Shown here: positions 1 through 6,302 of the stretch, one piece after another | Numbering within the stretch: the stretch's first letter is position 1 | Layout: every line of letters begins with the position of its first letter | Source: Phycisphaeraceae bacterium | GTDB lineage: Bacteria; Planctomycetota; Phycisphaerae; Phycisphaerales; UBA1924 | Length of the DNA: 34,999 bases | Assembly (NCBI GenBank): GCA_021297895.1 | Contig: JAJTHN010000009.1 | Span: 1-34,999, forward strand | Reading direction: 5' to 3' | Made by a program: the position numbers and the translations under genes | The notes under the pieces: model-generated | What the model was told of the DNA's origin: nothing | Database searches by the model: none | Seen by the model: the letters and a program-made list of their open reading frames with translations, nothing else

Positions 1-1071
1 GGGGACCGTCAGCACCCAGCCACGGTACAGCTCGGTCGCGGTGCGGCCCATCCCGGCGATCGTCTGCCCATCGTCGCTGATGCCTGCGAACTGCATCTCG
101 GTCATCCCCATCGTGTCGGCCCCGATCGAGGACAGGTAGGCGTTGAAATCGACCATCCCGGTGGCGCGTGTCCAGATGAAGCCATACCCGTCGTAGGTCC
201 CCAGCACCGTCGAGGCATCGGCGGACATGAACCGCGGGAAGCAGTTGTACGACGGCGAGAGCGCGCCGAGGTTCTCCATCCCCCCGGCCTCGGTCCAGAT
301 GAACCCGCCGGTGACCAAGCCCCCGTTGGGGGCCAGCACGTCGCCCTGATACCCGATCACTGTGCGCCCGTCGGAGCTGATCGACGTGATCGACGGGTCG
401 TACGACGGCACCTGCCCGCCCACGCCCGTGAGGCGGCCGATATTCGTGATGGTGCTCATCTGCGCGTCGAAGCGATTGGCCCCGGAGGTGATGTAGCGGC
501 CATCGCCCGAGAGCATCCGCGTGGTCTGCACGTCAAAGCCGTTCAGGCCGGGCACCAGCGTCGTCCCCGTCCCCTGCGTCCAACGCCATATCGCGTTCCG
601 CGACGGGTTGCTCAGGCTCGTCCACCCGGTGATGACGGAGCCGTCGGAGGAGATGCTCACGCTGTTCCCACGCGACGCGCCGGGGGCCAAGGGCAGCGCC
701 ACCGGCCCGTCCGCGGCCGTCCACCGGAACGTCTGCGGCTGGAATCCGCCCGTGTACCCGTCGGCGGCCGCCACCGACCCGTCGAACGAGATCGCGTTCC
801 CGCCCGAGTACGGCCGGCCCGGGAGCAGGCCCAGGTCCGTCGTGCTCAGCCCGTCCGCCGTCCAGCGCGTGCCGCGGAACGTTGAAACATTCTCCAACTG
901 CCCGACGAGATACCGGCCATCCCCCGAGACGCCGTTGATCCTCAGACTGTCATACGTTGGTCCCGACGGGTTGACGATCCGGAAGGACGGGCTTGCCCAG
1001 GCCGTGCCGGAAGCAGCCGCAACCGCGAGGCAGGCGGCTTGCGCCATGGCGGAGATGCGAAGAGCATTCAT
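1..1071 (-). CDS. HAF-repeat exported protein, 3' end cut by window edge
   Basis: An open frame of 357 codons runs from an ATG at 1071 to the window edge without a stop, so the C-terminus is missing. The first ~26 residues (MNALRISAMAQ..., then Ala-rich, ending AWA-SP) look like a Sec signal peptide, and AAAGGATG lies just upstream of the start. The mature part repeats a short motif of type (I/V/L)S-x-DG-x3-(I/V)-x-G at least six or seven times (for example VSGDGRYLVG, ISSDGSVITG, ISSDGRTVIG, ISDDGQTIAG), each followed by a W-T segment. This is the hallmark of the 'extracellular repeat, HAF family' proteins, thought to form beta-propeller-like surface proteins. Substrate and role are unknown. 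In planctomycetes such proteins often end in a PEP-CTERM anchor, which would lie outside this window. Confidence 0.85.
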   Translation of the reverse strand, partial: MNALRISAMAQAACLAVAAASGTAWASPSFRIVNPSGPTYDSLRINGVSGDGRYLVGQLENVSTFRGTRWTADGLSTTDLGLLPGRPYSGGNAISFDGSVAAADGYTGGFQPQTFRWTAADGPVALPLAPGASRGNSVSISSDGSVITGWTSLSNPSRNAIWRWTQGTGTTLVPGLNGFDVQTTRMLSGDGRYITSGANRFDAQMSTITNIGRLTGVGGQVPSYDPSITSISSDGRTVIGYQGDVLAPNGGLVTGGFIWTEAGGMENLGALSPSYNCFPRFMSADASTVLGTYDGYGFIWTRATGMVDFNAYLSSIGADTMGMTEMQFAGISDDGQTIAGMGRTATELYRGWVLTVP

Positions 1072-1144
1072 GGTTCATCCTTTGAGAAAGAGAGTTCGGG
1101 GTGTTAGTTCTGGATGAGAGCTTTCGAGCTTCAGGTGCGCGGCG

Positions 1145-1831
1145 TCAGGCTCGCGCTCGCCGCCGCCGTGCCGCCAGCAGTCCACCCAGGCCCAGCAGCA
1201 CCGCAGCCCCGGGCGCGGGGATCACAGTGGCCTCGATCGCCACGACGTTGGGAGTCGTTGAAACACTCCACGACGCCCCCCCGTCGGTGCTGAAGCGATA
1301 CCCGGCGAATCCCACCCCGCCGTCGGAGCTTGGCGCAACGTTTGGGTCCAGGCGATTCCAGTTCAGGTCGCTGTTGCCTGTCGGCGATGTCAGCCGGAAC
1401 CAATAGGTCGTTGCCGCGGCCAGCGTGAAGTCCGTGGTCGTCGTCAACACAACCAGTGTCGGCTCGAGAATCTGCCCGAGGGTCAGCGTGGAGAACGAGG
1501 CCCGCAGCTCGCCCGGGTGGCCGCCGACATCGCTGTAGATCCCCCCGCCCAGTTGGGCCGGGGAGGATGTCACCAGAACGCGCATCGCGTCGAAGCGAAA
1601 CGCGCTGACGCCGGTCGTGATACCCACCGCCTTGGTGAAGTCCGCGACGGCCGAAGGGGGAACCGTCGGCCCGATGCTTGTTCCCACGTGCGGCACGCTC
1701 GGCCCGGCAAGGCCGGAGAGGTTCGACAAGATCACATCACCATGCGCCGGCACTGCCAAGGCCGTCAAGGCCGCAAACGCGGCCGATGCCGTACCGATGT
1801 GACTTGCAACGAATAAGCCAAGAGCATTCAC
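1145..1831 (-). CDS. PEP-CTERM-type sorting domain protein
   Basis: The frame is open further upstream, but the start is set at GTG 1831 because AAGGAGGA lies 5-6 bases before it; this gives 228 residues. The N-terminus (VNALGLFVASHIG... ending VPAHG-DV) is a signal peptide. The body is Thr/Ser/Gly-rich and beta-predicted, with the segments TTTDFTLAAATTYWFRLTSP and DGGVGFAGYRFSTDGGASW, resembling the 'choice-of-anchor' exported proteins of planctomycetes. The C-terminus has the anchor layout: a motif IPAPGA, a hydrophobic stretch LLGLGGLLAA, and the basic end RRRRARA. This is a PEP-CTERM variant, known in the family to be processed by an exosortase and delivered to the outer surface. No exosortase gene is in the window. 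Substrate or partner is not recognisable. Confidence 0.85.
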   Translation of the reverse strand: MNALGLFVASHIGTASAAFAALTALAVPAHGDVILSNLSGLAGPSVPHVGTSIGPTVPPSAVADFTKAVGITTGVSAFRFDAMRVLVTSSPAQLGGGIYSDVGGHPGELRASFSTLTLGQILEPTLVVLTTTTDFTLAAATTYWFRLTSPTGNSDLNWNRLDPNVAPSSDGGVGFAGYRFSTDGGASWSVSTTPNVVAIEATVIPAPGAAVLLGLGGLLAARRRRARA

Positions 1832-2071
1832 AGTGTCCTCCTTCTTGTAAAAAGGCCATAAACCGTGCACTTTGCGGAGACTCCCGCATCCGCCACCTCA
1901 CGATGAATCATTGCGTGGCGTGTTCAGCTCGTCCTCGCCCACGTCGCGGAGTTGATCCTGCCTTTCAGCAGTCCATCACGGCGAACTGCTTGCCATGCGG
2001 TCCCTGCGCGTGTGGCCACCCGCCAACGCCCGTGGAGTCGGTGACGCGGGACCGGTGCTACGCTCCCCGGC
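1832..2071. other. Intergenic spacer with a weak hairpin
   Basis: The 240 bases between two minus-strand PEP-CTERM genes hold no credible ORF. CGCCAC (1891-1896) and GTGGCG (1915-1920) can pair around a smaller palindrome ATGA-a-TCAT, which could end or protect the upstream transcript, but there is no T-run and the assignment is weak. Confidence 0.3.
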
Positions 2072-3019
2072 TTACCGCCGCCGCCGCGCGGCGGCCAGCC
2101 CGCCGATCGCCAGCAGCGCGACGGACGATGGCCCGGGCACCTGGGAGACACGAAAGCCCATGACGATGTTCTCGCTCCCGGGGACGAAGTCGACCAGGCG
2201 GAAGTCCGCCCGCAGGAGGGTGACGTCGTAGTTCCAGGCAAAGTTCCCGCCTCGTATGCCGCGACTGGAAACGTTGAGGATCGCCTCGTTCCATTCCATC
2301 ACGTTGCCGCCCATGTCGAAGACGCCGTAGAAGTTCGCGGCGTACGAGCCGACGGGCGTGGTGTTGCCGACCGAGTCGGCATAATTCGCTTGCGCCGTCG
2401 TGATCACGTTGCCCGATGTGGGATACAGCCAGTAACTGTCCACGTCGCCGCCCGCGCCGGCGGGCTGGTGGTACGCGGCCTTGTACCACTCGTTCTCGCT
2501 TGTCACAGCCCACGCGGCGACCGCGTTGCGGGTGACGGTGTTGTTGTTTCGACCGTCTTCCGTCAGCGTGTACGCGCCGTCCTCGGTGGTGCTGCTGTCC
2601 TGCACACCCGTCGCGGGCTGGCCGTTGTGCAGCCAGTTGGCGAATCGCGTCGCATTCCAGAAGTTCACAAAGTTCACCGGGTTGTTCTCGCGGCCCGCGA
2701 CCGGGGCGTAAGCGTACGACCCCGGCAAGTTGGTGCGAGTGATCCCGCCGAACGACCCGGTCATGTTGATGTTGTACAGGTTGTAGGTGTCCGTCGCGGC
2801 GACGGCGTTCAGGAACGCCGCGTACTGCGCGTTGGTCACCTCGGTCTGCCCGATGTTGTACGTGTACGCTACCGAGCCGTAGCCCGTCGTCGGGTCCGCG
2901 GCGTTGCCGGGGTTGCCGATGGGCACGGTCGGGATGGTGATCTGGGCCGAGGCGACAAATGTACCGATACCGATGACGGCCGCAATCGCGGTCACGCTGA
3001 TGAAGGACTTCACAGACAT
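2072..3019 (-). CDS. FGE/SUMF1-fold exported protein with PEP-CTERM anchor
   Basis: The start is ATG 3019, preceded by AAGGAGAT at good spacing; the longer frame upstream lacks a ribosome site. The product has 315 residues. It begins with a signal peptide (MSVKSFISVTAIAAV... ending ASA-Q). The body carries formylglycine-generating-enzyme/sulfatase-modifying-factor landmarks in order: VGIGxTEVTNAQYAAFLNA-like N-terminal helix (YNIGQTEVTNAQYAAFLNA), NFWNATRFANWL, TSENEWYKAAYH, FYGVFDMGGNVMEWNEA, RGIRGGNF and a final MGFRV. The C-terminus VPGPSSVALLAIGG then AAARRRR is a PEP-CTERM-like anchor. There is no cysteine anywhere, so the two copper-binding cysteines of active aerobic FGEs are absent; I infer a structural or ligand-binding role at the cell surface rather than formylglycine formation. 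Confidence 0.88.
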   Translation of the reverse strand: MSVKSFISVTAIAAVIGIGTFVASAQITIPTVPIGNPGNAADPTTGYGSVAYTYNIGQTEVTNAQYAAFLNAVAATDTYNLYNINMTGSFGGITRTNLPGSYAYAPVAGRENNPVNFVNFWNATRFANWLHNGQPATGVQDSSTTEDGAYTLTEDGRNNNTVTRNAVAAWAVTSENEWYKAAYHQPAGAGGDVDSYWLYPTSGNVITTAQANYADSVGNTTPVGSYAANFYGVFDMGGNVMEWNEAILNVSSRGIRGGNFAWNYDVTLLRADFRLVDFVPGSENIVMGFRVSQVPGPSSVALLAIGGLAAARRRR

Positions 3020-3089
3020 GTCGGTATCTCCTTGGGCGTGGGCCCGACTGCGGGCACCCGCGACCACACAGGCCAACACCTTCAGTAGA

Positions 3090-3118
3090 TCACTAGGCAC
3101 CCGGCCTCTCATTGTCAA
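3090..3118 (-). promoter_or_regulatory. Candidate sigma-70 promoter for the FGE-fold gene
   Basis: Read on the minus strand, TTGACA (3113-3118) is a perfect -35 box and TAGTGA (3090-3095) is a poor -10 box, separated by 17 bases. It lies about 70 bases upstream of the ATG at 3019. The -35 is convincing, the -10 is not. Confidence 0.4.
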
Positions 3119-3229
3119 TGGTGATTTCGTGAAAATCTGCACCGGAACGGCGGGTGGGCGTGAAATGGGGGACTTTGGAGCATGTCCCGATGAGGAGCGT
3201 GCCACCGGATGCCCCCACTCGCACGTGCC

Positions 3230-4030
3230 TTACCCGCTCAGCCCCCCCCACCGCTCCGCCGGAAACAACCCCGGCAGCCGCGCCAGCAACTCCGCGCACG
3301 CCCGCGCGCGATGCGATACACGGTTCTTCACCTCAGGGGCCAACTCCGCGCTGGTCACACTGAACGCCCCACCCCTCCCACCACCACCACCGCCCGCGGC
3401 GGCGGTCGCATCCGCCACCAGAAACAACGGGTCATACCCAAACCCATTCTCCCCCGACGGCACCCGCGGCTCGCTGCCAATCCGCCCCTCGAACACCCCG
3501 CGCACCCGCACCAGCAGCCCCGCCCGCGGCTCGGCCAGCGCGATCACGCACACAAACCGCGCTGATCGCATCTCCTCAGGCACGCCCACCATCTCCGCCA
3601 GCACACGCCCATTGTTCGCCGCATCGCGCTCGGCGCGGCTCATGCCCACCTCGCGCCCGTCGGTGCAGTAGTGCGAACTGATCACCCCCGGCCGGCCATC
3701 GAGCGCATCGATCACCAGCCCCGAATCATCCGCCAGACACAGCCGCCCGGTCTGCCGCGCGTACGACATCGCCTTGATCGACGCGTTCTGCTCGAAACTC
3801 GTCCCGACTTCCTCGGGCTCGACAAACGGCCCGCCGGCCAAGTCCTTCAGCCCGATCGCACGCACACGCAGGCCGCCGGAGACGCCACTTCCCGCACCCG
3901 CCGCATCCCCCGTACCTGCCGCACCTGCCGCACCCCCCGCGCTCGGGCCAGCATCGGCCGCGTGCGCAAACAGCGCATTGAACTCCTCAACCTTGTGCGG
4001 GTTCCCGGTGGCGACAACCAGTTCGAGCAT
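3230..4030 (-). CDS. rdgB: RdgB/HAM1 family dITP/XTP pyrophosphatase
   Basis: This non-canonical purine NTP pyrophosphatase hydrolyses dITP, ITP and XTP to monophosphates and so keeps deaminated purines out of nucleic acids in the cytoplasm. Family landmarks are present in order: N-terminal VVATGNPHKVEEFNAL (substrate-binding TxNxxK motif), GTSFEQNASIKA, LADDSGLVIDAL (catalytic DDSG), PGVISSHY, FEGRI, GENGFGYDPLF and ELAPEVKNRVSHRARA. The product is 266 residues, longer than the usual ~200, because of two Ala/Gly-rich insertions (around residues 25-50 and a poly-Gly stretch near 210). ATG 4030 is chosen; a GTG at 4048 in the same frame is possible and neither start has a clear ribosome site. 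It follows the upstream gene by 33 bases and is probably cotranscribed with it. Confidence 0.95.
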   Translation of the reverse strand: MLELVVATGNPHKVEEFNALFAHAADAGPSAGGAAGAAGTGDAAGAGSGVSGGLRVRAIGLKDLAGGPFVEPEEVGTSFEQNASIKAMSYARQTGRLCLADDSGLVIDALDGRPGVISSHYCTDGREVGMSRAERDAANNGRVLAEMVGVPEEMRSARFVCVIALAEPRAGLLVRVRGVFEGRIGSEPRVPSGENGFGYDPLFLVADATAAAGGGGGGRGGAFSVTSAELAPEVKNRVSHRARACAELLARLPGLFPAERWGGLSG

Positions 4031-4063
4031 GCCGTTGGCTCGGTTCACAGCCGCGCAAAGCGA

Positions 4064-5398
4064 TCAGCCGCCGAACCGGCTGCGGATCACATCCATATCG
4101 CGCAGGCGCTCGTGGTCGAAAATCGCCGGCTGCACACGCTGAACATCCTCGACCTTGCGGCCGCACTCGTTCCAGCGCACCTGGATCGTCGCCGGCCCGC
4201 TGCCGCCCGCGCCGTCGAGCACGTCGTACTCCCACCGCAGCAGCTTCCGCGAGCACCAGCGCTTGATGATGTCCGGGTTCCCCGCCGCGGCGAGCACTTC
4301 CTCCGGCGTCATGCCCGGACGGATCGCCCCCGCATCGCCCTTGCCATCGGCCGGAACGATCGCCGTCCGCTTGCCGCCCAGCGCGACCCCGCCCTTGGCC
4401 TCGTGGAAGTACACGGCCTGCTCGCGCGCCGGCTCGGTCCCCAGCCGACGCAGCGACAACTGCACCGTCTGACGCAGCGGATCAACCTCCGCCGAACTCG
4501 GATCGATCAGCCCGTCCTTCGGGCTCGGGCACGCACAATTCACCGCTTCGAACTTCCGCGTTCCAACATCCCACTTCTCGATCTTCTGCAGGTCGCCCAC
4601 CGCCTCGGTGATCTTCAGCCGACCCGCCTGGTGCGCCGCGGCCAGCAACTGCGACATCTGCGAGCCGTACGTCCGCGCGCGCGAATCAAACGGCCCGGAG
4701 CCGGGTCCCGCGTCCGCCGCGGTCTTCAGCGTCGTGAGAATGATCTCCTTCTCACGCGCATCCATCGCCGCGGTCTCGGCAAAGGTCAGCGCCGCCATCG
4801 TCCCCTGGTCCAGATTGATCGCGTACCGCTGGCCCCACCACGTCCGCACCACGAAGTACGCCGTCGACTCGTGGTCCATCATGTACCACAGCGCGCTGGC
4901 GCCCCAGGCCGGACCATCGCGGAACGTCTCGGCGTACTGCTCCGTCGCCGTGTTCGACAGCGTGCGGCGGATGTTGAACGAAATCGTCGGCGTGCCCTTG
5001 GCCGGGTCCAGCGCGACCACCGTCGCGTCCGACAGGTACACGATCGCGTGCCCCTTGTCGTGCACCCAGATCGCCATCGGCGACGCCTCGTTGCCCGTCT
5101 GCTCTCGCGTCCACGCCGGCTTCTCCGCCGATGGGGACTTGAGCACATACTTGAAGTTCTGCGGCCAGGGACGACCGCCGCCGATGCTCACCGCGTTGTC
5201 AGGGCTCGTCGCGCTGAACTCCCACTGACCGCCGGCGCTCCGGGTCTCCAAGTTCGGGAAGTAGCGATCCTCGACCCCCCGCATCGTCAGGTTCGCCGGG
5301 TTCGCATAGGCCCGCGCCCCGCTCAGCACCGAGCACTCCGCGCCCGCAAGCCCGAGCAGCACCAGCGTCGAAATCACGGCGGTCATTGACAATCGCAT
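4064..5398 (-). CDS. Exported protein of unknown function with BamE-like C-terminal domain
   Basis: ATG 5398 is chosen because GGAGAG lies 8 bases upstream; the longer frame begins in non-coding-like sequence. The 444-residue product starts with a signal peptide (MRLSMTAVISTLVLLGLAG...); a cysteine follows at about residue 22, but the preceding GAE does not make a proper lipobox. The middle part is not recognised; it contains WWGQRYAINLDQGTMAAL and a Cys-x-Cys (NCACPSP). Near the C-terminus, AIRPGMTPEEVLAAAGNPD followed by a WEYD segment and a W-N-x-C-G region resembles the SmpA/OmlA (BamE) fold, known from outer-membrane assembly lipoproteins and many unrelated exported proteins. A cell-envelope role is inferred. 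rdgB follows closely, but no functional link is evident. Confidence 0.75.
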   Translation of the reverse strand: MRLSMTAVISTLVLLGLAGAECSVLSGARAYANPANLTMRGVEDRYFPNLETRSAGGQWEFSATSPDNAVSIGGGRPWPQNFKYVLKSPSAEKPAWTREQTGNEASPMAIWVHDKGHAIVYLSDATVVALDPAKGTPTISFNIRRTLSNTATEQYAETFRDGPAWGASALWYMMDHESTAYFVVRTWWGQRYAINLDQGTMAALTFAETAAMDAREKEIILTTLKTAADAGPGSGPFDSRARTYGSQMSQLLAAAHQAGRLKITEAVGDLQKIEKWDVGTRKFEAVNCACPSPKDGLIDPSSAEVDPLRQTVQLSLRRLGTEPAREQAVYFHEAKGGVALGGKRTAIVPADGKGDAGAIRPGMTPEEVLAAAGNPDIIKRWCSRKLLRWEYDVLDGAGGSGPATIQVRWNECGRKVEDVQRVQPAIFDHERLRDMDVIRSRFGG

Positions 5399-5477
5399 CA
5401 GAAAACTCTCCGGGTTCACTCGCGGACGTTCCGCAGCGGGCTCAACGCCTCGCTCCGACGCCCTCGGGTGATTGCAC

Positions 5478-5506
5478 AGTATCCGGCGGCGAGCACGGAA
5501 ATGCAA
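5478..5506 (-). promoter_or_regulatory. Candidate promoter for the BamE-like gene
   Basis: On the minus strand TTGCAT (5501-5506) and GATACT (5478-5483) are 17 bases apart, about 80 bases upstream of the ATG at 5398. The spacing is ideal; the -35 box matches consensus at only three positions. Confidence 0.35.
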
Positions 5507-5565
5507 ACGCGTTTCCGATCACCACCCTCCGACCCCACCCTCCAACCCCACCCGCGCCCCAGCCC

Positions 5566-5628
5566 CAACCCCGCAGCCCCAACCCCGCAGGCCCGACCCC
5601 GCAGGCCCGACCCCGCAGGCCCGACCCT
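5566..5628. repeat. Tandem 14-bp repeat, unit GCAGGCCCGACCCC
   Basis: The unit GCAGGCCCGACCCC is repeated in direct tandem about three times with degenerate flanking copies (GCAGCCCCAACCCC before it and a last copy ending ACCCTC). The tract is almost free of A and T. It lies between divergent genes, and no coding frame across it is plausible. Confidence 0.75.
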
Positions 5629-6055
5629 CGCCCAGCCCCGCGGCCCTCACCCGCGACCGCCGCCGCCGGGCCATCCCAAGCATCTCCCGCCTCCGGCCCG
5701 TGCGATCGATCCCACACCCGTCACAGGCCCCGTATGCCCTGATCCCGCGAGGAGCACCTGTTCCGGAGGTTCCCCCACGGTCCGACACGCACGCATCCCC
5801 CCACCTCCAGACCCATCCCCGCCTCATCGGCATCGGCGGACCACCCCTTCTCGCGATGATCATGCGCGATCATGCCGCGATAATTCTAGAACCACACCTC
5901 AATCGCTCGTGATCTGACGCTCGCGGCGAGACAGGCCCCGATCCTGCACATTCCCAACATCCGGTGGACCAAGAACCTCCCTTGCTTCAATTTCCACCCC
6001 AGATGAGTGTCGAATCAGAAGATCGTGCTAGGTACTTTGTCCCATCTTGCCGGGT

Positions 6056-6170
6056 TCAATCCAGCAGGTATTCCGCGAAACGCGGGTGGGAAACCTCCCC
6101 GTGTCCGAGTTTCTTCTTTAATGGGGCAAGAACTGGCGAGCCGTCGGGCCACCGGGGTTCGCTGGATTGA
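6056..6170 (+). ncRNA. Possible structured RNA leader upstream of the sensor kinase
   Basis: TCAATCCAGC (6056-6065) is perfectly complementary to GCTGGATTGA (6161-6170). Three smaller hairpins can fill the interior with almost no unpaired junction: AGGT/ACCT (6066-6069 with 6093-6096) enclosing CCGCG-aaa-CGCGG (6073-6085); CCCCGT/ATGGGG with one wobble (6097-6102 with 6121-6126); and GAAC/GTTC (6130-6133 with 6157-6160) extended by TGGC/GCCA. Together they would make a four-way junction of 115 nt. It does not match riboswitch, 5S rRNA or tRNA consensus that I know. It could also be a small inverted-repeat element in DNA. Strand is assumed from the downstream kinase gene. Confidence 0.35.
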
Positions 6171-6302
6171 GCGGTTGAATCGGCTTGCTCGTTGTGTGCG
6201 TCAGCCAACGAGATCCGGTCACCCGCCGCGACCTGTTCGTTCCACTCGTCGCGGATTGCGCGGATTGCCCGTCCGGATTGCGGAACAGATCGGGCCCCTT
6301 AC

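Larger units (their letters stand above)
5399..6302. other. Long gene-free divergent region
   Basis: About 900 bases separate the divergent genes at 5398 and 6303. Short frames here have no ribosome sites and no family resemblance. Contents in order: a candidate minus-strand promoter (5478-5506), a C-rich tract with 14-bp tandem repeats (about 5566-5628), two copies of GATCATGC ten bases apart (5858-5865 and 5868-5875), an AT-richer GATAAT at 5879-5884 that could be a plus-strand -10 box, and a possible structured RNA (6056-6170). Confidence 0.6.

Noticed and set aside
2072-3019. Active formylglycine-generating enzyme
   Set aside because: The protein contains no cysteine, so the known copper-dependent mechanism cannot work.
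3671-5389. 572-codon plus-strand open frame
   Set aside because: Antisense to RdgB and the BamE-like gene, Arg-rich, no ribosome site or motif.
5468-5917. Pro/Arg-rich short open frames in the C-rich tract
   Set aside because: Several frames are open at once because the tract lacks A and T; none has a ribosome site.
6056-6170. 5S rRNA or a tRNA as explanation for the closing stem
   Set aside because: The length is near that of 5S rRNA, but the conserved CCGAAC and GAAGT regions are missing on both strands, and no T-loop or anticodon arm fits a tRNA.
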